Of a DNA stretch of 64,000 bases, positions 48,315 to 60,700 are shown one piece after another. Both the position numbers and the translations under genes were made by a program. How positions within the stretch are numbered: position 1 is the stretch's first letter; the number at the start of each line of letters is the position of its first letter. The notes beneath the pieces are model-generated. The model worked only from the letters and a program-made list of their open reading frames with translations. It searched no databases and had not been told where the DNA came from. The stretch covers positions 2,981,001 to 3,045,000 of the forward strand of contig OX344765.1 of NCBI GenBank assembly GCA_947034895.1, in the 5' to 3' direction. The stretch is from Rhytidiadelphus loreus. Taxonomy: Eukaryota; Streptophyta; Bryopsida; Hypnales; Hylocomiaceae.

Positions 48315-48490
48315 TAAATACTGAATGTAGGTATGGGTACGGGTACAATACCAGATAGATAATAGGTATGAATACGGATACAATACCAGATACGGATATG
48401 GGATACGGGATGAATTGTCCCTATTGTTTGTTACAATATGGTTTTTTAAAAATTACAAGAGGGGGAGGGGGAGGGAAATGAAGATTTTAA
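48315..48490 (+). repeat. GGATAC-array repeat, copy 4
   Basis: Units of the type GGTATGGGTACGGGTAC, GGTATGAATACGGATAC and GATACGGATATGGGATACGG are followed by ATTGTTTGTTACAATATGG and the G run GGGGGAGGGGGAGGG. It is the clearest copy of the family. Confidence 0.7.
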
Positions 48491-51400
48491 ACTTTTAAAA
48501 AATTAAATTGTTTTTGGTTGCACAATGACTGCGTCCAAAAAAAAATTAATTTCTAATTTTGGGCTTGTGAGGACATGCCATGTGTACCCCCATTTAGAAA
48601 ATTTTAATTTAGTTGATTATAGTGCAGTTATTGCACGGTAATGTCTATAATCTGTCACTATCTACCCAAAAGACACAGACGAAAGAAATCTTTTATGAGT
48701 TATTTATGGATATCCGACTGTGCATTATTACAAGCAACAAATATAAATCTTTTTAACCTTTAATCATATTGCCTTATAATTAATTTTATTAATAAGATGA
48801 ATAAAGGGCTAATTTTTGCTAGCTATAACTTCTATATCTGTTGTCCTAATCTAAAACTTCAATTTGAGTTGATAAGTAATTGGATTCAAGTCTAATTTTT
48901 GCTTAGAATGGACATTTGGAAGAATTTCTAACAGTGAGTGATTGATTGAAATTAGAATTCATTTGGTGCAAATAAAATCCAAAGGTATCTTTTACTCTAA
49001 TTAGAGTTTTTGTGTTGTATTTTTCTTTGACCTCCAAGGAATAAGTATATTTAATAATCAATGAAGCACAACTAACCATTCTACACTCATTGGACCCCTA
49101 CAAATTCAATTTCAGAATCAATTTATACATTGAAGGTATAAAATGACAATGGGTGATTGCAAGAAAGACCGAATGATTTTGGTAGCGTTTGGTCAAAAAC
49201 TGTGTTTTTTCTACCCAGTACTAGGAGTACTACAAAATGGAGCAATCTCAGCCATTGATCTGAAAAATCAACGGCCAATAGTACATTTGAGTACTTTATA
49301 ATACTGAAATAGTACTACTTCAAAAAAATGACAGTTTGTCATAGAAAGTAGATAAAATTAAGTGTAAATTAATAAAAATTAGAAAATCATGAATAAAAAA
49401 AAACTAAAAATTGGCCATTTATAAAGACTTGATAGTGATTACATTTCACCAAAAACTAGAAGTTGAAACCATCATAAATGTTTGGAGTGCTATGCGCAAG
49501 GGACCCCTATTCGCATGCATGTTGAGGACAAAAAATTGTTTTTTTTTAATGCCCTTTGGTAGGCATATGCTCATCTAATGTAGGAATAGCCCACAAAAAA
49601 TTCAAGTGAACATCATAATTTTTGGATGCTCTACAGTACTAAAACCCCCTAAACATCAAAGTGTGACAAATTAGCTAAATTGACATTTAATTATAAAATT
49701 ATTTTTCAAAATTTATGAAAAATAATGAATCTCATGATTTCTCAGTTATCCATCTTCAATAAAAATTTCAAGTCCATCGGCTTCATTTTCCAAAAGTTAT
49801 GATTGATGGCAACTTAGTCACTTCAATTTGTGACGCCAAATAGGACCGGTCTTTCTTGCAATCACCCCAATATTGAGGTTGGAAGTTGATCTTGAGTTAA
49901 TTTAACTTTGAAAGTTCGATGAAAATAAAGATATAATACGCCATTAAATTAATTGCAACCTAAAAAATTCAAATGTTCATTCAATTTCAAAGTCTTACCA
50001 AGGAATCGCTCCTAATCCATTATGTGATCCAAAGAAGACAAAAGAAGACATTGGATATGATACAAGGATTCCTGCTCAAAATTTTTTATTTATAAATGCT
50101 TTAATATTTTTTTGGTTTATTGTAAAAAACAAATAGTGAACTACATGATTATAGACAAAAAGAAAATGTGGTTTGCTTGCAATTTTCTTCAATCCCAATT
50201 GATTACCTTCTCATCATTAATGGCATAACCACCAAACAAACTCACTATTTTTGGAATATGTAAGAAAGATTGGAATAAATTCAAAACAATTACAATAACA
50301 TTGTGAAGGAACCTCAATTTCCATGCACTCAATCTACACAACCATTGTAGGAGAAAAAAGTAAATGGCATAGAACAAAAGGGAAACAACTCTCGAGTATT
50401 AGGCATGTCAACAAGACACTATAAAACCAAGACAATGAATAAATGTGATGGTATGCATACTTTTGAACCACCGCAAATTGCAACTAAGAATTATTATTAT
50501 TAGATGAAAAGATTTTTTATTATCAGGTCAAATTGATAAATGAATAGGGATTTCAAGACAATTCACAATGCATTATTAGGGCAACATAATAATAAATTTT
50601 GGATTTTCTTGGTGCTAGTGATAGATGTATCATAAATCAACAAAAATCTAACGTTTAAACCTTGTACATCCTTAATATTAGTGCTTTCATTTTGGGCAAG
50701 AATCTAGATGTCATAGTTTTTTTATTAATAAAGATTTTATACTTACCTACAAAAATAAGTAAAAAAATTTGTGCTAGATAGTGTGAAAGTGATGAAATTT
50801 TGCATTGGAGCTATTTTTGAGGTCAATTTTGGACCTTGAGGCAATAGAAGGCCTTTTCAAAGGATGGGTCCATCAAAACAAAGCATAATTCCATCATCTA
50901 GGATTTTTACATTTCTTTGCCTTGACAATTTGTTAGTTTTTGCGAGCCCAAATGATCTGGAGTAGCAAGGGGTAGGAGTTACCTTAGGATATTTTGGGCC
51001 TTCTGAAGCCAATGGAACAATCCAATTAGCATTTGGAGCTTTTTACCAAAAGTTAAAAAAATAGTACAACAAAAAAATTAACTTTTTATTAATAATTAGT
51101 TGTAACTAGTAGTTAAACTGTGCATTAAATGTAGAAACTTGTAGAGGTTAAATGAAGAGGGGGAAGCCTTGGAAAAAAGTATAAAAGGTCTATTTGCTAT
51201 TGTCAAACTATTGATGCTTTTGTATTTGTAGTGTTTTGGGCCAATTTAGCTATTTTGTGTCCATTTGGTATTTTTGGAGCATTTATGATCTTTATTCTAA
51301 GTGTTTTGCTGTACTTCTTGAAGGATGTGGGGTTCCCTTCAAGCCTTAGTATCTTTTGATTGTTCATGTGTTTTGTATTTTGTCTACTCCATTTATGACT

Positions 51401-51574
51401 CCAAAGATTTTTATTAAGTTGGTTTGTTTGAACTACTTTCTTGTGTTAGGAAATGCCCAAATATTTAGGGAATTTCTCCTCAAGTCTTGACTTGCAAAAC
51501 ATTGTCTATGTCACATGTTGTTTTTGTGAAAGTGGTTTCTTTTTCAAGTTTTCTTTTTTATCTCCCTAGCTTAT
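48491..51574. other. AT-rich non-coding stretch
   Basis: About 3 kb with no supported gene or bounded repeat. Confidence 0.45.
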
Positions 51575-51865
51575 GGCAAAGCTTTGATTTTGCCACTAAC
51601 CATTGTTCATCGTTGTTTTTGTTATTTTCCCCTTTTCATCATGGCCCTTGAATTTACAATGAAGCTTTGATTTTGTGAACCTTTTCATTGTGTCATCATC
51701 TTGCTTGTTTATTCTAGTGTTTCTTTTCTTTAGTGTCCCTTCTGTGCAACAAAGCTTTGACTTCCTATATAATTTTTAGTTAATAATTTGGCCAAATCCT
51801 TGACCGATTAATTATTTTTATTAGCAACATTGTGTTGACAACAAAACTTTGAACCTATGTGATGC
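51575..51865. repeat. Degenerate tandem repeat, period about 88 bp
   Basis: The motif CAAAGCTTTGATTTTG and its variants recur at about 51577, 51660, 51751 and 51843, each followed by T-rich sequence. Only the AAGCTTTGA core and part of the spacer are kept. Confidence 0.55.
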
Positions 51866-53861
51866 ATGCTTAAGTTTTAAAACTATTTCTTTATCCTAAG
51901 CAAATTTTTTTAGGAAAAGGCCAAGTTTATGTAGTCTATCATATATTGTGCTAAGATGGAAAACCTAACCTCTTTCTTCCAAAGTACTAAGTGCAATCTT
52001 ATATAAAAATTGTTGGAGCCTTGGCCCCAACCAACTAGTCACGAGTCTTAAGTCAACTGAATGTGAGTCTAATAATAGCCAATAGGTCCAATGCTAGGCC
52101 CAACCTAGCAGAGCTCAACCTTGTCAATAGAGCTAGGTCTAGTCACCAAAGGCCAAACTTGGCAGCTAAAGGCAAAGCCAACAAGTGCAACCCAATGCAT
52201 TTGAATTTGACACAAAAACAAGTCACTTGGAAGCTTGGCTTCCCAAGTACAAATCATAATTTTGATTAAGTAGTTAGAAGTCAAAGTAGAGCTAATTAGG
52301 ACTCAAAACATAGAAGTCAAGAGTATATGATAGCAAAACTAAAAGGAGATAGCAAGAGAGAGACCAAAGAGAGTTGCTACAACAAAAATGTGAGTTGTGT
52401 AAGAGTTTAGAGTCTTGAAGTAGAATAGATAAGAGCTCAAGGGGTTACTTAACCTTACTGTTGGAATTATGAGGCTAATTTGACCCTTTAATCGAGGTTT
52501 GATTAAGAGTGTGTTAAAAGTTATTTTGATTCCCAAACCTATCATCAATAAACAACCATCTTGACAAAAATCTTTTCAATGCAATAAATTACAAACTTAC
52601 TTACCAAAGAATACCACTCTTCACCATATCTAAAGTCAGAGCTCTTATTAACATCCAAGGCAATGAAAATGCAAATACACCTGCAAAAGAAACAACATGT
52701 TGATTATGAGTATGCCCATACAATACCATATTACTATCATAATAATATCAGACAATTCCAACGACAATTCAATGAACACTTCCTTGACACAACGGACCTA
52801 TTCAATCTCTACATACACATCTAAAATCACATCCTAAGAAAACAAAACTATTCTACACAAATTCCCAAATCTATACAAATGGACAAATACACCAACAATT
52901 GATTTAAACCTCTCTAATACTTTTTAGACCTATCCTCACATTACAAATGCACAAATTAGACATTTGTTCAAATTTCAATATAGACAGTACATCGAAAATG
53001 TACGTAAACATCAATTTTTACCTATGGAATTTTTTTTTATACTCTTCTCCTTCTACAACCTACATCAAATAGGTACTTGGTTATATGTCCACCTATCCAA
53101 ATATGAAACCCTCTATCATTGTACTTTGAGTTCAAAGATATAGTGAAGTAGTCCATAACTTTGTAAACTAATCTTCTCAAGTACTAACTTCCATTCATGA
53201 ATGCAAACAACTACAAAGAAAAACCACTAGATCACAAAGTCCCCCATGTATCATGTATTTGCCTAAATATCCAAATAACTACAACTACCCGACATCCTCT
53301 ATCTAAACATCCTACATGTCCCCCTTCTACATCAACTTCAACAATACTCCCAATACACCATCTAATCAATATACAATTCTATTTATACAATTCACACTCT
53401 ATAACAACCATTTTCCTGACGAAGCAATAACTTAAAAAATAAGACAACTACAAATCTCTCTTTGACAATATTCAAACCCAAGGTTACCAAACCAAACTAC
53501 TCCTTTCTAATCATTGTTGAAGCTCAAGGCACTACACACAATATCTCTATACATAAAAGACCTACAAATTCCAAAAAAAGTTGTTACTACAACTCTCCCC
53601 CAAATAAACCAAATTGCAATTCAATATGCCACTTACATATTGCTAAACAAATGCAAGCTTGAAAATAATCAACCTCTATCAAATTATACCCACCCACACT
53701 AACTACATATATAGGTATGTTCAATATAAATAAATAAAACTTATTGAGACTCCCTTTAATCAAGGTGTATAATCCTAGTGTCACTCATATAATTACTTGT
53801 AATTATATATATGACTTGCTATTAATAGGCTCTTAATTCATGCTAGTTCTAAAACATGAAT
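51866..53861. other. Non-coding stretch
   Basis: No supported gene. TGTTGGAGCC near 52012 and TGTTGGAATT near 52461 look like possible LTR starts, but no matching end, target duplication or second LTR was found. Short frames here lack family features. Confidence 0.4.
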
Positions 53862-54161
53862 TACGGTAGGATGCTCTAAAAGTGACCTTGAACATAGAGG
53901 TACATATTGCACTCATTAGTGCACCATCAATGTGCAAATGGTGTACATTTTAGGAGGGGACACTTTTAGTGACCACTCCGTTTCCACTTCAAAAATTTGT
54001 AACTAATTCCATAAATGTCCACAAATTACAAAATGACTTAGATTACATGTCATTATCATTTTTCATTCTCTGAAAATTTACTGAAAAATATTTCAAGAAG
54101 TCAAACTCCTTATAATCGCAAATGAGCCCTTAAAGGGTCGCTTAATGAGCAGCCTACCTTA
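53862..54161. mobile_element. MITE family M1, copy D, upstream of the transporter gene
   Basis: It begins TACGGTAGGATGCTCTAAAA and ends AGCAGCCTACCTTA, about 300 bp. The interior matches copy A (GAGGTACATATTGC, GGTGTACATTTTAGG, GTAACTAATTCC, AAATTTACTGAAAA). It ends about 565 bp before the start codon of the cation-chloride cotransporter, so it lies in the likely promoter. Confidence 0.75.
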
Positions 54162-54725
54162 GAGTTATTTTTCCCTCTTAACTCAAGTACTTACCCAACA
54201 TCTACCTATCAAAACACACTGACACCTCTACTTGCCAAAACTTGAACATCTCCCAAATCTCCCAAACGGTCATTCAAATCTACGAATACCGCCATTTCGG
54301 CGAGCCTTCACAGCGGCCCAAGCCTCCTCACGGCGTCCCCCCCGCCCCCCTTCGGCGCAAGTGCGATCGACCATCCAAACATGTCCTTGTGCCAAAAGCT
54401 AACATAATTTTCGCCAATCCTGCAAATGCACTCGAGTCTCTTCATTTATTGTCATATTCTCAGACATAAGTCCTTGACCGTTTCGCAAATTGTGATCCCA
54501 GATCGGACCTTCTTCCACGTTTGGTAGTGAAACAGGGTTGTTCGAGATGCGCTTCTTTTCCCAAATGTCTCCATAGTGTCGTTCTTGATCTGATTGCGGA
54601 AGACGGACGGATGCGGATGCGGTACTGTAGCGATTTGTGATGAAACGACGAGAAATGTGGTTTGGTAGATCGAGATAGTACTTGGGGTGGAGTGAGTAGT
54701 ATTGGATTTGAATTTTCGGTGAGAG
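54162..54725 (+). promoter_or_regulatory. Promoter and 5' leader region of the transporter gene
   Basis: Composition changes from AT-rich to CpG-containing (GAATACCGCCATTTCGGCG, CGGCGTCCCCCCCGCCCCCC) between about 54270 and 54725, as is usual at plant gene starts. I see no convincing TATA box at a fixed distance and cannot place the transcription start. The start codon context is GAGAGATGGC, favourable for plant initiation. Confidence 0.5.
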
Positions 54726-57700
54726 ATGGCGGAAGAAGAGGAGCGTGTAAATGGAGACGCGGATAGTAGGGCGCCAGAGGCAGCAGTAGCTGAAGGGATT
54801 GAAATGACGACGGTGGATCTATCGTCTCCCAAGAGCCCCCCTGCCGTGAGGTAAGTTGGATTCGCGGCTCTCCTTTTGAACTTAGGGTGGATGGGAAATG
54901 GAGCTCGTTTCCGTTATTTTCTTGTGTGGGAACGGAAGTGAAGGATTTGATTCAAGAATTGGCAAGGGGACTAGTTTTGAATTTTGTTGTCGGAGATTTC
55001 AAGGTAGTGAGAAAAATTTGCTGGGGTGGTGTCTGGGGGAATTAGGTCACAGGAAAAGAAACAGAATGGGGGGGACGCAAGGCCGTCGTCTCCAAGCAAA
55101 GCTATCTTTGAACGAAATGAGCGCGAGTCGAAGCTGGAGCTTTTTGAAATTGACCCGCTTGTTAATGTGCGCGGGCTCAAAAGGTTTGTCCGTGCCTGCA
55201 TTAATTTTGATAAGTTTGGGCTATTTTTTTGCCTTCACGGGATCCCTCACAAATCACAAACCCTGATGTCGCCAGTTTCTTAAGAAGAAGTTTGTCTCTG
55301 ATTTGATTAGTGGTTCAACATCTGAATGTTCTCATTGATTTGTATGTAAGGGTAAAGGATACTGAATCGTTAGGGACCTGATCCCGTCTCCTATACCAAC
55401 CCCTGTTACTAATGGGAACTCATCTACTCATACGCTTGGCTGGGATTATAAGCACATGGTGTAAACAGGACTTATCTAAATTTATGTGGCCATTCACTTT
55501 GAATGGAAATGGGGTTGTCTATTGTCACTTATTGTGGTCTACAACATCTCGCTTTCAAATTACCTAAGAAATTCATACGTTGTGATAAGAATTTGATCTC
55601 ATCAGATGTGATTCTTGTACCCATAGTGATCTCTCCCTAGCTCTATAGTGGTTTTCCAAAAGCCACACTGCTACATTTGTTAAAATGCTTAAAATGGCAC
55701 AAATAGTATCCCCTACCTTATATGAATATGTATACGCCGCTTCTTCTCTGCTGCAAGAACTCTACTCGTGGAGATCAGTTGCTTCGTGAATTGAAAGGGG
55801 AAAAACGATGTGCTGCAGTATGGGAGGCCAGCAGCAGCAGCAGCAGCCGCCTCCTCCTCCTCCAAGTCCTCTCGGAGAGGTTGCAGTCTCTGTTGGCTTG
55901 CAACGCCAAGACCCTGCCCAGCAACCATTTTTCCAGGTAGTTGGATGCTCAAGGCTTGGACTGCATACGATTGGAACATCTAAGAACAAAACATTCTGAA
56001 CTTTTCTGAGCTTTTTATTTGTGGTTCATAGTTTTATGGGAGCTGACTTGATATTGGTTATTTCAACCTCTCTAATAGTGATTGGGAGGCATCTGTACAT
56101 GGGGTTAACTCAATAAGAGGCTTGCTTGCAGGCGAAGAGTGCAAATCTGGGGACAATTATGGGCGTCTTCATTCCTTGCCTTCAGAATATTCTCGGTATT
56201 ATATTTTATATTCGGTTTTCATGGTGAGTTTCGTTTGTTTAATATGTTGTGATCCAAAAAACACAATCCGCAATGAAGTTTCCACTCTCACCTAGATAAA
56301 TTTTCTTTCAATCTGTGATTCAATTCTATCTTGCAGTAAGTCAAAGCAAGTACATACCACTTTTTTCGCATTAGGCATTTAGCATAGTGGTTTCCTTGTT
56401 TTCTCCCACTCTAGTCCCAAGTCCATTATTCTGGGCACGTTGTGATGCTGAGCTAGGAGCTTTGCTTTTGGGGGCAAGATTGATTGTGTGCTCTTGCATC
56501 TAGATGTTAACTAGAGTGATGTGCAAGCCGTTTTTGCATATCCCTTCTAGGTTCACGTAGCTGATAACATCTCTGTTCTGGTGTTGTTTCTGATGAAGGC
56601 ACGAGACTTTAACCCTGGTTTCTGCTCACTATCTGACTACTTAATAAATCTTGCAGGATTGTTGGTATAGCAGGTATTTGGCATAGCTTGGTGCTGGTAT
56701 CTATTTGCTGTGCTTGTACATTTATAACTGGCTTATCCCTCAGTGCCATTGCCACTAATGGAGCCATGAAGGTGAGAGGCATGTATTTATGTCTTTGCAA
56801 CAATGGCAGGGCTGGGGGTGCTTTCGTACTTTATCTAATATATTTGTTGTTTTCGATCGGACCTCCGTCATCAGGATTCCTGTATCTTCATTCGCCTTCT
56901 GATCGTAATTAATACAACAGTGCTTGGTCTGGTCATAGTTCTAAGTTAATCGTCGTTGTGGCGAGGCGATTTAACTTGGTTGCTTAACTAGTAGTTGATG
57001 TTCTGTAGTCTGGCAGTGCTGTTGTATCATCATACCAGTCCTTGATCTTACGATTTATCTAAGATTTTGATTCAGTGCATTCTGTTCTGGTTGCAGGGTG
57101 GAGGTCCTTATTATCTTATAGGCAGAGCGCTGGGTCCTGAAGTTGGAGTCAGCATAGGACTCTGCTTTTTTCTTGGGAACGCTGTGGCAGGGTCTTTGTA
57201 AGTGACTGGTTCCGATCACCATATTATATTACTGAAGGATTAACGAAAGGGTGGAAGGATTTTGTGTAGTAAATTAATTAATGGTGCAAACTTGGTAATG
57301 ACAGAAATATATTCAAAACTGATGAATGAACACTTCTCTGACTGTTCAGTTTTTGTTTACATTTTCTCTATAGGTATGTGCTTGGAGCTGTGGAAACATT
57401 TCTTGATGCCATTCCCGGTGCAGGCATATTCAAGCGTAAGTTGTTGACGTGGCCCTAACTCTAGCTTTGTCACAGGGATGGGCAATAAATTTAAAAAATA
57501 GAGACCGCATGGGAGAACTGGCTTAAGATTTGATTAAGCCTGAGTCCATTTCTAATTGCAGCATCCCCTATTTAAATACATTCGCTGTCCGACAGCGTGA
57601 ATTCATCTCATTGAGGACGAGTCTGTTGCCTTGACAGAAACTGTAACCATTACGGACTTGGTTCCTGGAGTTCCATCAGCATCCGCAGCACCAGATGTAC

Positions 57701-60700
57701 TGAAGACCACAAACATACACGACCTTCAGGTTTACTCAGTAATTCTCACAGTATTACTGTGCCTCATTGTCTTTGGAGGAGTCAAAATTATCAACAAGGT
57801 TGCCCCCGCCTTTCTTTTCCCGGTGCTGTTATCGGTGCTCCTCATCTTTATCGGTATTTTAGCTGCTCCTCGCAGAAAAGATCCGCGTAAGTTCTCTTAT
57901 CCCGAACTTTTTTTTCATGGAATCTATATGGCAGTCGCTGCTTTCAAATCAAACTCGCAAAGCGAAGGCTTCAGACTATTACGAAATAGGTTGGATGAGT
58001 GACTTGTTGGCTTGGTGAAATACAGCGGGAGTCACAGGACTAAGGTGGCACTCGTTGAAATCCAATTGGGGCTCTGCTTATCAACGAACCAATCACGCCG
58101 GGATACCAACTCCTGATGGAGATATATATTGGAGTTTCTAGTGAGTAGTTTAAAGCACTCTTTTCGATGGTTGTGACAGATTCTACCGAATACCATGATA
58201 TCAGTTAACCCCTAAGTGCCCAAACTAAATAGGAAGTCGAACGCTTTGGAACTATGGAATATACGATTGTAGTAACTTCCAAAACAGATTTCTATTTTTC
58301 AAAGAAAGAATCATGTCTTCCTCTTTCTACATACATGTTCTTACCTTTCTTAAAATTTCTTAAAAGATTTATTTCAACGATATGGAAGCTGCCATTGTTT
58401 GTCTTTTGGGGCACTTAGGGGTTAATGTAGTGGCTTGGGTTAATCTAGGAGCTGTGAAAGTTTGAGTGTTGTTCGGTTCAGTAGTTTAATGACTTCTTCT
58501 TTCTTTGGATTACTTAGTATCGTTATTGTATCTTTCTGTCAAAGTATGTTCATTAGAAGCTCTTTATAGTTATTCTTCAGCAGATTTTTGGAGCTTAGTA
58601 CGTGTGTTAGCTTCTTTCATGCTACTGATCATTTTTTGTGCTTATGCAGTTCATTATTGGGGCTTTTCTTCCCAGCTGTCACGGGTATAATGGCAGGTTC
58701 AAATCGTTCAGCATCTTTGAAAGACACACAAAAGTCGATCCCCGTGGGCACACTATCAGCCATTGGCACTACTACTGCTTTGTATTTGGTGTCTGTGTTC
58801 ATGTTCGGGGCAGTGGCCACCAGAGAGCAGCTGCTAACAGACAGGTATAGCTTTTCCTGATGCTTTGTCTTCAACTATATACGCATGCATTTGTTCAGAT
58901 TTCCTATTCCCAGTTTCAAAAATATCTTCCTCTTGCATTTTCCTTATCTTATATAACTCGAGATTGTAACTCGTTTGAGGCATTTTTTCAGAACAGTTCA
59001 TTTTGTAGCAAAAGAATTCCTAGAGTGGACGTGGAGTGTATATTGCCTAAGAATGACCTACGAGTTTGTAATTTGTGAACAGACTGTTAACAGCGACAGT
59101 GGCATGGCCAGTAGCTTGGGTGGTGCAAGTAGGAGTGATCTTGTCGACGCTTGGCGCCGCCCTGCAGAGTCTAACAGGGGCTCCTAGGCTTTTGGCGGCC
59201 ATTGCCAATGACGACATTCTTCCGGTCCTGAAATACTTCAAGGCTCCAGATGGTGTAGAGCCCCACTTAGCAACGCTGGCTACCATGTTCATCTGCTCAA
59301 GCTGTGTGGTGATTGGAAATCTTGACCTTATCACGCCAGTGATAACCATGTTCTTCCTCATGTGCTATGGAGGTGTCAATTTGTCTTGTCTTTTGCTTGA
59401 GCTTCTGGACGCTCCCAGCTGGCGTCCTCGCTGGAAGTATCATCACTGGAGCTTTTCTCTCGTTGGTGCAGTACTTTGCATCGGTGAGTAACTATCGGGT
59501 CTCCAAACCTTTTGCTTCTTCTCCTTTCTGTGCGATTTTATCTTGGTCTACCTCTTAAGATGGTTATTAAATGACCAATTGATTTTTTGTGAAAATACAA
59601 TTCAGACGGGTCCAAATTTTATATCACCAGAATCATCGAGGACCCTGGCATATGTTGGTTAAATAATTAATTAAATTGAGCAAAAGAAAGGCCACATATG
59701 ACCCCTCTCAAAAGTACTAGAAGCATTGGTCCAGTTTGGGCCTCTTGGTCCTTTAGGATTAATATGACTCAATTGACCTCTTAGCATTCACTAATCAGCT
59801 TTGAATATAGTTCTGCTTTTAGAGGTTATTACTATTCCAACATATTTTGTCTTTTTCAAATTGATCGTCAGTGTTTAACGTTTTTCTAAAGTGCAGTGTG
59901 GTCTTTGTAAGAGTCATGACAAGGTTGTGTCGAACTGTACTGTGGATGCAGTCATCATGTTCGTAATTTCATGGTTATTTACCGTGGTCTCATTGGCATT
60001 GGCGAGTTTGCTTTATTGGTATGTTAGCATCAAAGGCAAAGGTGGTGACTGGGGGGATGGATTTAAGAGCGCATACTTCCAACTGGCCTTGCGAAGTCTT
60101 CGCTCTCTTGGAGGTTCTTACACTAAACAGATGTGCTTTTTTGGAAGAACTTGATACATCCAAGTATACTTGCTATAGATGAGTATATAGCCATTTTCAT
60201 TTGTATAGTAGAACCAGAACTAACACGTATTTCTTTTCTTCCTGCAGCAACCCAAGTACATCCTAAAAATTGGTATCCCATTCCTCTCATCTTTTGCAAG
60301 CCATGGGGCATCCTGCCCAATGATGCGCCTTGCCATCCAAAGCTGGCGGACTTTGCAAATTGCATGAAAAAGAAGGGTCGTGGAATGTCCATATTCATCT
60401 CTATCTTAGAAGGAGATTACAAGACCAGAAATGAAGATGCTCGTCAGGTACTTTAGCATAGCCAGATTTTAACTCGTACCGGACCTAGGATTCATGGTTA
60501 TAAAGCGACCAATTTGATTGATCATACTGTGAATTATATTTTACAGACGGGGCCAACTTTATCACTAGAATCAGTGACGAACATTGCATGCATTGGTCAA
60601 TAATTAGTGCATGAATATACAAGAAATTCTTTGTGCAGTTATTATGTGATGCAACACGTCTTGCAAGGTTTTTTCCTGCTTAGTAACACAGCATTGGTTT

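Noticed and set aside
52012..52560. Possible solo LTR (TGTTGG starts)
   Set aside because: No matching CA end, no flanking duplication and no partner LTR could be found.
54452..54832. 126-codon open frame on the minus strand
   Set aside because: It is antisense to exon 1 and the leader of the cotransporter gene, whose plus-strand reading is supported by splice phases and homology.
55713..55989. Overlapping minus-strand frames with poly-Ala or poly-Gly runs
   Set aside because: They are shadows of the CAG and CCT repeats of exon 3.
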